Shown in pieces: positions 1 through 6,903 of a stretch of 13,516 bases of DNA. The notes under the pieces were generated by a model. It worked only from the letters and a program-made list of their open reading frames with translations, was not told where the DNA came from and made no database searches. Source of the DNA: Deltaproteobacteria bacterium (lineage in GTDB: Bacteria; Desulfobacterota; Desulfobacteria; Desulfobacterales; BuS5); contig JAGGWL010000148.1 in NCBI GenBank assembly GCA_021157555.1, positions 1-13,516 on the forward strand. Direction: 5' to 3'. Made by a program: the position numbers and the translations under genes. Every line of letters starts with the position of its first letter. The first letter of the stretch is position 1.

Positions 1-10
1 AGATGTCAGG

Positions 11-94
11 ACTGAGCTATGGTGAAATTTGAAAACCTCTGGCTGTTTGAGCGCAGCGAGTTTCAGAGGTTTTCAAATTTTATTATAGCTCAGT
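11..94 (+). repeat. Long palindromic hairpin element upstream of tadA
   Basis: Bases 11-41 pair with 64-94 as a continuous 31-bp stem around a 22-base loop (42-63). The outer 10 bp (11-20 with 85-94) and inner 17 bp (25-41 with 64-80) are perfect. The four pairs between them (21-24 with 81-84) include three G-U pairs when read as plus-strand RNA. The loop contains GAGCGCAGCGAG. No run of T follows the stem, so it is not a standard intrinsic terminator. It could be a dispersed intergenic palindrome (REP or MITE-like), an RNA processing site, or part of an upstream gene's 3' end outside the window. The structure is seen directly; the class is inferred. Confidence 0.8.
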
Positions 95-167
95 GTTTGG
101 TCGAAATTAGAGCCAAGCCCAAATATTCAAAAGAGAAAATAGGAACGGGGGTGGGTATATATTGATT

Positions 168-647
168 ATGCTTGAAGATCATATAAGATTTATGAATATA
201 GCTTTAGATGAAGCTGAAAAAGCAAAATTTCAAAATGAAGTGCCTGTAGGAGCAGTGATAGTGGATGAAAAAGGAGAAGTCATTGCAAGTGCGCATAATA
301 TGGTCATAGCTTTATCAGATCCTACGGCACATGCTGAAATGCTTGCTCTCAGAAAAGCTTCAACAAGACTTGCCAACTACAGGTTGTTAAATACTACGCT
401 TTATGTTACAATAGAACCTTGTATAATGTGCATGGGAGCATTAATTCATGCTCGTATAAAAAGAGTGGTCTATGGTGCAAAAGATTCAAAATGGGGTGCT
501 GCAGGTTCACTCTATTGCTTTGCGGATGATAAAAGATTAAATCATCATCCCGAAATAATAAGTGATGTGTGCGGGAAGGCATGCGGCAATTTAATAAGGG
601 ATTTTTTCAGGGAAAAAAGAATGCCTGAAAAAACAGATTTGTTATAG
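168..647 (+). CDS. tadA: tRNA-specific adenosine deaminase TadA
   Basis: TadA deaminates adenosine 34 to inosine in the anticodon of tRNA-Arg(ACG), letting one tRNA read several codons. It is an essential cytosolic zinc enzyme. The protein has 159 residues, normal for the family. The cytidine/deoxycytidylate deaminase zinc motif is intact: HAE at residues 55-57 (zinc ligand His and the proton-shuttling Glu), then PCIMC at 84-88 with both zinc cysteines, followed by MGALIHARIKRVVYG, which is typical of TadA rather than of cytidine deaminase. The start is uncertain: ATG at 168 is used here, but an in-frame TTG at 162 lies about 7 bases after a G-rich stretch (147-154) and would add two residues. 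No clear Shine-Dalgarno decides it. purA follows after 59 bases in the same direction, so they may share a transcript. A related guanine or cytosine deaminase is unlikely given the motif pattern. Confidence 0.95.
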   Translation: MLEDHIRFMNIALDEAEKAKFQNEVPVGAVIVDEKGEVIASAHNMVIALSDPTAHAEMLALRKASTRLANYRLLNTTLYVTIEPCIMCMGALIHARIKRVVYGAKDSKWGAAGSLYCFADDKRLNHHPEIISDVCGKACGNLIRDFFREKRMPEKTDLL

Positions 648-694
648 ATTTTTAAATCAAATTAAAATTACCAGTTTTCGTTCAAGTACCATCT

Positions 695-700
695 AAGGAG
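695..700 (+). promoter_or_regulatory. Ribosome binding site deciding the GTG start of purA
   Basis: AAGGAG lies 6 bases before GTG at 707. It supports the GTG start, from which the protein begins directly with the conserved phosphate-binding strand of PurA. It is seen directly. Confidence 0.8.
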
Positions 701-706
701 CAAATA

Positions 707-1999
707 GTGTCTAATATAGTAATAGTAGGAACACAATGGGGTGATGAGGGCAAAGGTAAAATTGTCGATCTTCTTTCTAAAAATGCTGATATTGTAGTAA
801 GGTTTCAGGGAGGCAACAATGCCGGACATACACTTGTTGTAGATGGAAAACAGTTTATCAGTCACCTGGTACCGTCCGGTATCCTGCAAGGTAAAATATG
901 CATTCTCGGCAATGGCATGGTTGTGGATCCAAAGGTGTTAATTGACGAAATTAAGGCATTAAGCAATATTGGGATTAAGGTGGGACCAGATAATCTTAAA
1001 ATCAGTGAAAAAGCTCATATCATAATGCCTTACCATAAACTGATAGATCTGGAACGGGAAAAGAAAAAAGGTGATAACAAAATCGGTACCACCGGCCGAG
1101 GTATCGGTCCCGCTTATGAGGATAAAGCAGCCCGAACGGGTATCAGATTCAGTGAGCTGATTGATTCGGAAGTTTTTATAGAAAAATTAAAAATAGTACT
1201 TGATGAGAAAAACTTTGATCTTGAGCATCGTTTTTCAGCACCCTCATTAAATCTCGAAGAAATAATTGATGAATATAGCATATATGCAAAAAGACTTGCC
1301 TCACATGTTACAAATATATCGGTTATTATTGACAAAGAGATCAAATCAGGCAAGCAGGTTCTTTTAGAAGGCGCTCAGGGTACTCATCTGGATATTGACC
1401 ATGGTACATATCCTTTTGTAACTTCATCAAATACAGTTGCAGGAAATGCCTGCAGCGGAGCAGGAATCGGCCCGAAAAAAATTACCGGAGTAGTTGGTAT
1501 TGTAAAAGCATATACTACAAGGGTGGGTGAAGGCCCTTTTGCTTCGGAACTTTTTGATGAAACAGGTGATAGAATTCAGAAAAAAGGTGCTGAATTTGGA
1601 GCTACAACCGGCAGGATGCGACGCTGTGGATGGCTTGATATGGTAATATTAAAAAATGCGGTACGTCTGAACAGCCTGACCGGCCTGGTAGTTACTAAAC
1701 TGGATGTGCTTGGCGGTCTGCCATCTTTAAAGATCTGCACCAGCTATGAATGTGAGGGAAAAATTATCAATGACTTTCCATCCGATATAAAAACGCTTAC
1801 CTTATGCAAACCTGTTTATGAAAGCTTTCCTGGCTGGGAAGAAGATATTTCCGGCATCACACAATTTGCGGAACTTCCGGAAAATGCAAAAAAATATATA
1901 AAAAGAATAGAGGAAATTACAGAAACTCCGGTTCAGATTATTTCTGTAGGCCCGGGTAGAAATGAAACCATAATGATTAATAATCCATTTAATGAATAA
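707..1999 (+). CDS. purA: Adenylosuccinate synthetase PurA
   Basis: PurA joins IMP and aspartate with GTP to form adenylosuccinate, the first committed step from IMP to AMP, in the cytosol. The 430 residues match the bacterial length. Visible landmarks in order: the GTP P-loop-like WGDEGKGK (11-18) with catalytic Asp13; NNAGHT (37-42) with catalytic His41; GTTGRGIGPAYEDK (127-140) for IMP binding; EGAQGTHLDIDHGTYPFVTS (221-240); TTRVGEGPF (270-278); TTGRMRRCGWLD (300-311) of the aspartate-binding loop; and TKLD (330-333) for guanine recognition. Nothing essential is missing. It starts with GTG, supported by AAGGAG at 695-700. A small membrane protein gene begins 3 bases after the stop, so purA probably heads or sits inside a unit with the two downstream genes. 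Confidence 0.98.
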   Translation: MSNIVIVGTQWGDEGKGKIVDLLSKNADIVVRFQGGNNAGHTLVVDGKQFISHLVPSGILQGKICILGNGMVVDPKVLIDEIKALSNIGIKVGPDNLKISEKAHIIMPYHKLIDLEREKKKGDNKIGTTGRGIGPAYEDKAARTGIRFSELIDSEVFIEKLKIVLDEKNFDLEHRFSAPSLNLEEIIDEYSIYAKRLASHVTNISVIIDKEIKSGKQVLLEGAQGTHLDIDHGTYPFVTSSNTVAGNACSGAGIGPKKITGVVGIVKAYTTRVGEGPFASELFDETGDRIQKKGAEFGATTGRMRRCGWLDMVILKNAVRLNSLTGLVVTKLDVLGGLPSLKICTSYECEGKIINDFPSDIKTLTLCKPVYESFPGWEEDISGITQFAELPENAKKYIKRIEEITETPVQIISVGPGRNETIMINNPFNE

Positions 2000-2002
2000 A
2001 TT

Positions 2003-2254
2003 ATGAAAACTTACTGGCTGATTGCGGCTTTTGTGCTGATTATTAATCTTCCATTCGGTTTCTGGAGGGTGCAAACCATCAAATTTTCTCCCTCCTGGTT
2101 CCTGGCAGTACACATCCCTGTTCCGATTTCTATTTTGCTCCGCATTGTTACCGGTACAGGATGGCAAGTAAAAATTTTACCCATTTTTGTTTGTGCTTTT
2201 GTATCGGGACAATTCCTTGGCGGCAAATTTTACAGTAAATACAGGAAAAAATAA
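2003..2254 (+). CDS. Small three-helix membrane protein, unknown function
   Basis: I do not recognise a named function. The 83-residue product is hydrophobic with three likely membrane helices at about residues 4-20, 32-49 and 57-74, and a basic C-terminal tail (KFYSKYRKK). Features that look conserved rather than random are NLPFGFWR (15-22), a proline-containing second helix (HIPVPIS, 37-43) and a glycine-rich third helix ending FLGGKF (71-76). There is no signal peptide cleavage site. It begins 3 bases after the purA stop and ends 1 base before the start of the CheX-FliN fusion. The ribosome binding site of the fusion lies inside its 3' end, so translation of the two is probably coupled. 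The tight packing is the main argument that it is a real gene. A role linked to the fusion is only an inference. Confidence 0.8.
   Translation: MKTYWLIAAFVLIINLPFGFWRVQTIKFSPSWFLAVHIPVPISILLRIVTGTGWQVKILPIFVCAFVSGQFLGGKFYSKYRKK
2243..2246 (+). promoter_or_regulatory. Ribosome binding site choosing the start of the CheX-FliN fusion
   Basis: AGGA lies 9 bases before ATG at 2256, inside the end of the small membrane protein gene. This start is preferred over an in-frame ATG at 2187, which would overlap the upstream gene by 68 bases and add 23 residues unrelated to the CheX fold. Confidence 0.6.
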
Positions 2255-2255
2255 T

Positions 2256-3695
2256 ATGGAAGCACTTAAAACATTTGACATAAAAAGTTCAATTGTAGAA
2301 TCGACAAATGAACTTTTTGAAACAATGCTTTCCATGGACGTGGAACTATCAGCTTCAGAAGAGCGTCCGCTCTTTGAAGGAGGAAGGATAACCGGTTCAT
2401 TAAGTTTTGCCGGTAAATTAATGGGCAGTATTGCTATTACCGTGAGCGATGAGTTTTCCAAAGAAATGACGGCAAGCATGCTGGGCATGGAACTTGATGA
2501 AATCGAAGGTGAAGATGAAATCAATGATGTGATCCTTGAGATATGCAATATTATCGGGGGCAATCTGAAGTCTAATTTTAATGACGCCGGCATGGATTGC
2601 GTTATCTCTACACCTTCTATTACAACTGGTATGGATTTTAACATTGAATCAATGAACATGGATCGATGTGAATATTATACTTTTATCAACCAGGGAAATA
2701 AAATATTCATCGAAATAGCCTTAAAGCCCGAAGATGAATCTGCTGTTGATCCAAAAAAACAACTTTCCAGCATAGATATCAAAAAATTCGGAACAATGGA
2801 TATAATATCATCCACCGGTGATAAAGTGATTGAATTTTTTGATGCCATGCTTTCCATGGATCTTGAATTAATTGATACACCCGATTATGAGCCTGCTGAT
2901 ATCCCAAAGCATGTGGGGACAATAAATTTTGCAGGGGATGTTAACGGAAGTCTTAATGTAAAAGTCAGCGGACAATTTGCTCACGTTATCACGGCAAATA
3001 TGCTGGGCATCTCATTGGAGGAAATCGAAACCGAAGATGATGTAAAGGATGTGATCGGTGAAATGACCAACATTATAGCCGGCAATCTTAAAACGGCTTT
3101 TTGCGATTCAGGTTTGCATTGTGTAATTTCACCGCCTTCAATTACTGCTGGAAAAAATTTTAAGATTTCCGTTTTAAATATGGATAGATATGAACGGTTT
3201 ACCTTTAAATTCGAGCATCATGAAATTACAGTTGAGGTATGTGTCAAGATAGATGAAGCAGCACTTAAAAAAAGCCTGGAAGCGGTAGAAAAAATTTCTT
3301 CCATAGCAGCGGCTGATGATCAGCAGAAAAGCATTGACGCTCTCGTTTCCGGTGATTCTCAAACACCATCTTCTATAGCTCAGGTAAAGAGTCCTGATGC
3401 TGTTTCTTCTGTGGATGATGGTGGTGGTGGTGATAATAAAAAGCTGGATATGGTTCTTGATATCCCTGTAGAATTAACCGTTGAATTGGGCAGAACCAAA
3501 ATCAAAATAAAAGATTTTCTTGCTTTGAGCCAGGGCTCTTCAGTTACTTTTTCCAATCTTGAAGGTGAACCACTTGATATTTTGGCAAACAACAAACTGA
3601 TCGCCAAAGGAGAAGTAGTAGTGGAAAATCAAAAATACGGCATTCGCATAACAGAACTCCTCAGCCGTATGGATCGTATCAAAAACCTTAAATAA
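2256..3695 (+). CDS. Tandem CheX-CheX-FliN fusion (FliY-like motor switch / CheY-P phosphatase candidate)
   Basis: The 479-residue protein has two homologous CheX/CheC-type domains (about 10-155 and 185-330), an Ala/Ser/Asp-rich linker (about 345-395, containing DDGGGGD from a short GGT run), and a C-terminal FliN/SpoA domain (about 397-475) with LDIPVELTVELG (401-412). Each CheX domain keeps the phosphatase signature Asp-x3-Glu-x2-Asn: D91, E95, N98, and D265, E269, N272, with a proline 22 residues later in both. The repeats are offset by 174 residues, and an exact 14-base match (2325-2338 and 2847-2860, 522 bases apart) lies at equivalent positions, showing internal duplication. CheX-type enzymes dephosphorylate CheY-P, and FliN forms the C-ring of the flagellar switch; FliY of Bacillus combines similar activities. 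No other flagellar or chemotaxis gene is nearby. It could be an active switch-bound phosphatase or a signalling protein unrelated to flagella. Confidence 0.85.
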   Translation: MEALKTFDIKSSIVESTNELFETMLSMDVELSASEERPLFEGGRITGSLSFAGKLMGSIAITVSDEFSKEMTASMLGMELDEIEGEDEINDVILEICNIIGGNLKSNFNDAGMDCVISTPSITTGMDFNIESMNMDRCEYYTFINQGNKIFIEIALKPEDESAVDPKKQLSSIDIKKFGTMDIISSTGDKVIEFFDAMLSMDLELIDTPDYEPADIPKHVGTINFAGDVNGSLNVKVSGQFAHVITANMLGISLEEIETEDDVKDVIGEMTNIIAGNLKTAFCDSGLHCVISPPSITAGKNFKISVLNMDRYERFTFKFEHHEITVEVCVKIDEAALKKSLEAVEKISSIAAADDQQKSIDALVSGDSQTPSSIAQVKSPDAVSSVDDGGGGDNKKLDMVLDIPVELTVELGRTKIKIKDFLALSQGSSVTFSNLEGEPLDILANNKLIAKGEVVVENQKYGIRITELLSRMDRIKNLK

Positions 3696-3757
3696 AAAAT
3701 AGGTATGCTGGTTATATCATTTCAAACGTGCTTTACACTTTTTTTAAAAATAAAACT

Positions 3758-3775
3758 ATCTGTGTGTATCTGTGT
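3758..3775. repeat. Short tandem direct repeat of ATCTGTGT
   Basis: ATCTGTGT occurs at 3758-3765 and 3768-3775 with a 10-base period, in the 90-base gap between the convergent CheX-FliN and TraB-family genes. No GC-rich terminator hairpin is visible in this gap. The function, if any, is unknown. Confidence 0.5.
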
Positions 3776-3785
3776 CCCACGTTCC

Positions 3786-4955
3786 TTACATTACCTTCAA
3801 CATCAATGGAATTGCCACAAATGTTCCCAGAGAACTGCCAAGATTTGTAAAGACTACAACCAGTAATATTCTGGTCACCTTGTTCCCCCAGAATCCTTTT
3901 ATGGAAAGGATATCTTCAGAAAGATGTTCAAAATCTTTTACTTTAGGTTTTCTCATCATCGCCTCTATCAGCCCGGATACCCAGCCTGCTGCAATCATAG
4001 GATTAAGGGATGTTAAAGGAGCTGCCACAATTGAAGAAAATATTGTTAAAGGATGAGCCAAAGCTATTATTGCGCCTATACCGGCAAAAAGGCCATTTGC
4101 TATAAACCACCATTTTATCATATCGGCACCACTTTTTGAACCACCATAAAAAAAGCCAAGAACAATAAAAATGCAAATCAACGAGGGAAGAAACCATTTA
4201 ATAAATTTTGATGTTTTACTTTTTGGCGGAAGTGTTTCCAGTTCATCAATATCAATCACATCATTAAAATGCTTTTTAATTCCAGGAACATGACCGGCAC
4301 CAACAACTGCTACAATCTTTTGGCCGGGAGCTGATTTTATTTTGGCAGCAAGATACAAGTCTCTTTCATCTATCAGAATTTTTTTTAATACAGGTACAGA
4401 TTTTCCAACTTCAGAGAGTATTGACTCAAGAATATCCTCCTGCTTCATTTTTTCAATATCTTCCTGATTAATATCATCCATATCCCCTAAGGAGAGTACT
4501 ATCTGAAACAAAAGTTTGACTTTTTGCCAAAGCCCCATGATCCGCCATGTTCGCGACAGAGTAATACGGATATCCCGATCAGCAAGAAATATTTCTGCGC
4601 CGACGGACTCACCTGTTTCTATAGCTTTTATCATCTCCTCGCCCGGTTTTACATCAAGCTTTTCGGCGATCCTTTTCTGAAAAGAGGCAAGAAGAAGGTT
4701 TGAAAGTAACAGAAATGCCTTTTTCTCCTTAATTACCTTGATGATATCCATATCAAGCCATTTCTTTTTTTGACGGATTGACTGATATCTTGATTCGCAC
4801 AGTTCCACGCACACGGTGTCCGGTTTTTCCTCATTAATAACAGCTTGTACAAGTTCAGAACTTTCTTTGGATACATGTGCAGTGCCTATAATAATAATTT
4901 CTTTATCTTCATGCTCAATACGATGTATAGCATTATTTGTATTTATAACCGACAT
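3786..4955 (-). CDS. TraB/PrgY family membrane protein (Tiki/TraB superfamily)
   Basis: The 389-residue protein matches the TraB/PrgY family, named after enterococcal pheromone-shutdown proteins and related to the Tiki metalloprotease/EreA fold. The soluble N-terminal domain carries two Gly-x2-His motifs, GTAH (24-27) and GAGH (219-222), plus the conserved E51 in VELC, DRD (126-128) and DERDLYLA (196-203). These are the expected putative metal or active-site positions. The C-terminal third holds about four membrane helices (roughly 251-269, 282-304, 305-327 and 361-386), so the enzyme-like domain is membrane anchored. AAGGAC lies about 11 bases before ATG, giving modest support for the start. 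It is convergent with the CheX-FliN gene and divergent from the AAA+ ATPase gene. The family is confident, but the substrate is unknown and a pheromone role should not be assumed in this kind of organism. Confidence 0.9.
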   Translation of the reverse strand: MSVINTNNAIHRIEHEDKEIIIIGTAHVSKESSELVQAVINEEKPDTVCVELCESRYQSIRQKKKWLDMDIIKVIKEKKAFLLLSNLLLASFQKRIAEKLDVKPGEEMIKAIETGESVGAEIFLADRDIRITLSRTWRIMGLWQKVKLLFQIVLSLGDMDDINQEDIEKMKQEDILESILSEVGKSVPVLKKILIDERDLYLAAKIKSAPGQKIVAVVGAGHVPGIKKHFNDVIDIDELETLPPKSKTSKFIKWFLPSLICIFIVLGFFYGGSKSGADMIKWWFIANGLFAGIGAIIALAHPLTIFSSIVAAPLTSLNPMIAAGWVSGLIEAMMRKPKVKDFEHLSEDILSIKGFWGNKVTRILLVVVFTNLGSSLGTFVAIPLMLKVM

Positions 4956-4970
4956 TTTTTATAAAAGTCC

Positions 4971-4998
4971 TTGTTTATTTTAAATAATTTAATATACT
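4971..4998 (+). promoter_or_regulatory. Possible sigma-70 promoter for the AAA+ ATPase gene
   Basis: TTGTTT (4971-4976), a 16-base spacer and TATACT (4993-4998) fit a weak -35 box with a good -10 box in the divergent intergenic region, about 65 bases upstream of the start codon. The surrounding DNA is very AT-rich, so chance matches are likely. Confidence 0.3.
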
Positions 4999-5018
4999 TA
5001 ATATTTTCTATCCGCCAA

Positions 5019-5034
5019 AGCAATATAAATTGCT
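5019..5034. promoter_or_regulatory. Small inverted repeat, possible operator
   Basis: AGCAAT-ATAA-ATTGCT is a perfect 6-bp dyad with a 4-base centre, lying between the possible promoter and the ATPase start in the divergent intergenic region. It could bind a regulator or form a small leader hairpin, but such dyads also occur by chance in AT-rich DNA. Confidence 0.25.
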
Positions 5035-5063
5035 ATATTCTTTAAAATCTATAACAGAAAAAA

Positions 5064-5891
5064 GTGAACACCTTTATGAATCAAAAACTTCAACAAAAAA
5101 ACGAAAAACAGATAGTTGAACAAGAACCTTTTTATCTTGAAACATGCAATGAGGTTGCACTTTTTGAAGCCGCTTATTTTGAAAAAATTCCCATTATGCT
5201 TAAAGGTCCTACAGGATGCGGGAAAACAAGATTTATTGAATATATGGCATTTAGATTAAATCGCAGCTTGATAACGGTTGCCTGCCATGAAGATCTATTT
5301 GCGTCAGATTTGATAGGACGTTTTTTGTTGCAGAATGATGAAACAGTCTGGAATGATGGGCCATTAACAAAAGCCGTGCGAACAGGCGCCATCTGTTATC
5401 TTGATGAAATAGTCGAAGCCCGTAAAGATACAACGGTTGTTATTCATCCTTTAACTGATAACCGCAGGGCATTGTATATTGATAAAAAAGGAGAAACCAT
5501 ACAAGCTCACGATAATTTTATTATGGTAATATCTTATAATCCGGGATACCAGTCAGTTCTGAAAGATCTGAAACAAAGTACTCGCCAGCGTTTTATTGCA
5601 ATGGATTTCGATTATCCGGATCCTGAGAAAGAAGCTCTGATCGTAGCTCATGAAGGCAAGATTGAAATAAAAACTGCTGAAAAACTTGTAGCACTGGCCG
5701 GTAAAATTAGAAATATCAGGGAACATGGCTTAACTGAAGGAGCAAGCACCCGTCTGTTAATTTATGCAGCACAACTTATAAAAAAAGGCATCCTGGAAAA
5801 CGAAGCTGTCAGGGCAGCCGTTTGCCTTCCATTAACAGATGATAAAAGATTGCTTGAGACCCTTACTGATCTTATTGATGATATATTTTAG
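5064..5891 (+). CDS. CbbQ/NirQ/NorQ-type MoxR AAA+ ATPase
   Basis: This 275-residue AAA+ protein belongs to the MoxR branch that includes CbbQ, NirQ, NorQ and GvpN. Such ATPases usually work with a von Willebrand factor A partner (CbbO, NorD) to activate or insert metal into a target enzyme. Landmarks: Walker A GPTGCGKT (48-55), the CbbQ-like ACHEDLFASDLIGRF (73-87), Walker B CYLDE (111-115), sensor-1 region SYNPGYQ (157-163), arginine-finger candidates R174 and R176 in STRQRF, and sensor-2 region GASTR (226-230), followed by the short C-terminal CbbQ domain. All core ATPase residues are present. The start is uncertain: GTG at 5064 is given, and ATG at 5076 would remove four residues; neither has a clear ribosome binding site. 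No vWA gene, Rubisco, nitric oxide reductase or gas vesicle gene is in the window, so the target is unknown. Confidence 0.9.
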   Translation: MNTFMNQKLQQKNEKQIVEQEPFYLETCNEVALFEAAYFEKIPIMLKGPTGCGKTRFIEYMAFRLNRSLITVACHEDLFASDLIGRFLLQNDETVWNDGPLTKAVRTGAICYLDEIVEARKDTTVVIHPLTDNRRALYIDKKGETIQAHDNFIMVISYNPGYQSVLKDLKQSTRQRFIAMDFDYPDPEKEALIVAHEGKIEIKTAEKLVALAGKIRNIREHGLTEGASTRLLIYAAQLIKKGILENEAVRAAVCLPLTDDKRLLETLTDLIDDIF

Positions 5892-6038
5892 AAAACCCGT
5901 AGCATAAATTTTATAACAAAATAGGAACAAAATTCTCATTTTCGACAGCATTCAAACAAATAAAAAAAAACCGAAAACTCAATTTTTTTTAAAAATATTT
6001 TTTCCCGTACAACATTTCCTCACTAAAAAAATATATTT

Positions 6039-6683
6039 TTAATAATTTTTTCTTCTAAAAGATATTCCAGTTAATGCTGCTATCCCAGACCCGAGTAGCA
6101 AAAGAGATGCCGGAACTGGAGCATGATGGAGATTCAGGTCATCAATAATGATATTATCAATATAGGCTACGGTTAATTGATTGGTATCTTTAAAATTATC
6201 AAGTTTAAAATATAGGGATAAATCTGCAGGATACTCATCGCTTTCTAATGTAATTGTTTCTGTAAAATGCGTCCAGTCCAAAATTTCTGGAAACCGGGAA
6301 GGTTTAGCCGTAATATTTGTATTCAAGATTTCTTTAGTAAAATTATTGCCTATAAGACTCACCACCAGATTGTCTCCTGCTTCAGATCCAAACGGAGCAA
6401 AAGCCCATAGATTGTAATTGAATGAAATAGTTAAATAATCAGTTTCTCCTATTCCCTGTCCTAAACTGGATGGACTAAACCCAAAAAGACTCAAAACTGC
6501 CTGAAAATCGCCTTCAACGGGATATATGCCTGCCCAGCTTGTATCAACAGATACATTGGTATATTCCCAGCCTGATAGTCCATTTTCAAAACCGCCATTA
6601 GTCAGAGCTGTGGCTGCACCTGCTGAAGCATTAAATCCTGCTGTAAGCATTAGAACCAGAACCAATATAGAAATTTTTTTCAT
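6039..6683 (-). CDS. Secreted PEP-CTERM-like protein with VPAS sorting tail
   Basis: The 214-residue protein begins with a signal peptide (KK, hydrophobic stretch 4-16, likely cleavage near residues 22-24). The mature part starts LTNGGFENGLSGWEY (27-41), an opening typical of carbohydrate-binding-like beta-sandwich domains in extracellular proteins, and contains no cysteine. The C-terminus has the three-part exosortase signal: VPAS (190-193) as a variant of the VPEP motif, a hydrophobic helix LLLLGSGIAALTG (194-206), and the basic end FRRKNY. Such proteins are processed by an exosortase and exported to the envelope or an extracellular matrix; no exosortase gene is in the window. AGGAG at 6692-6696, 8 bases before ATG, supports the start. 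It stands alone, convergent with the ATPase gene. The sorting signal is confident; the ligand is unknown. Confidence 0.85.
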   Translation of the reverse strand: MKKISILVLVLMLTAGFNASAGAATALTNGGFENGLSGWEYTNVSVDTSWAGIYPVEGDFQAVLSLFGFSPSSLGQGIGETDYLTISFNYNLWAFAPFGSEAGDNLVVSLIGNNFTKEILNTNITAKPSRFPEILDWTHFTETITLESDEYPADLSLYFKLDNFKDTNQLTVAYIDNIIIDDLNLHHAPVPASLLLLGSGIAALTGISFRRKNY

Positions 6684-6768
6684 AACTAATTCTCCTTTTT
6701 AATTTTTTGATTTATGATTGTAAACTCAACTTTCTGGGTTAAAATGTGCCTCAATAATTTCAATATGT

Positions 6769-6860
6769 TACATAGATAAAATCACAAACTTTATAGCATT
6801 ATAAGAGCTCTTTATAATGCTATAAAGTTTGGTTATGTGATGTTTCGGCCTAACTATGTA
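6769..6860. repeat. Composite palindrome with a perfect 20-bp stem
   Basis: Bases 6785-6804 pair perfectly with 6812-6831 around the 7-base loop GAGCTCT. An outer arm, TACATAG (6769-6775) with CTATGTA (6854-6860), and an alternative arm, ATCAC (6781-6785) with GTGAT (6837-6841), extend it. It is the main structure in the 220-base gene-free stretch between the PEP-CTERM-like gene and the enolase-like gene. In the minus-strand transcript the stem is followed by TGATTTTATC, so it could end the lepA-to-enolase operon. The AT-rich stem and short T run make it an unusual terminator, and a non-autonomous mobile element remnant is an alternative. Confidence 0.75.
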
Positions 6861-6903
6861 TCCGCTTGGCCATTCTAAAACTATAGTGGACCCCAAAGCA
6901 AAT

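Noticed and set aside
1802..2167. Minus-strand open frame of 121 codons across the end of purA and the small membrane protein gene
   Set aside because: It is antisense to a well-conserved gene, has no recognisable domain, and its residue composition is that of a shadow frame.
2187..2255. N-terminal extension of the CheX-FliN fusion from an earlier ATG
   Set aside because: It would overlap the small membrane protein gene by 68 bases, and the added residues do not fit the CheX domain; ATG 2256 has AGGA at a proper distance.
2177..2659. Minus-strand open frame of 160 codons inside the CheX-FliN gene
   Set aside because: It is Ser/Ile-rich antisense of the clearly coding CheX domain, with no ribosome binding site or domain.
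3772..4056. Plus-strand open frame of 94 codons opposite the TraB-family C-terminus
   Set aside because: It is antisense to conserved membrane helices of a recognised family and has no domain of its own.
5962..5990. A-run (5962-5970) and T-run (5983-5990) as a bidirectional terminator between convergent genes
   Set aside because: The stem would be A-T only, in generally AT-rich DNA, and cannot be separated from base composition.
6684..6780. Sigma-54-like GGCAC element upstream of the PEP-CTERM-like gene
   Set aside because: The -12 TTGC element is missing at the required spacing.
6848..6854. GCCTAAC resembling an integron attC core site
   Set aside because: There is no matching GTTRRRY partner at the proper distance, no integrase, and no cassette structure, so it is a chance 7-base match.
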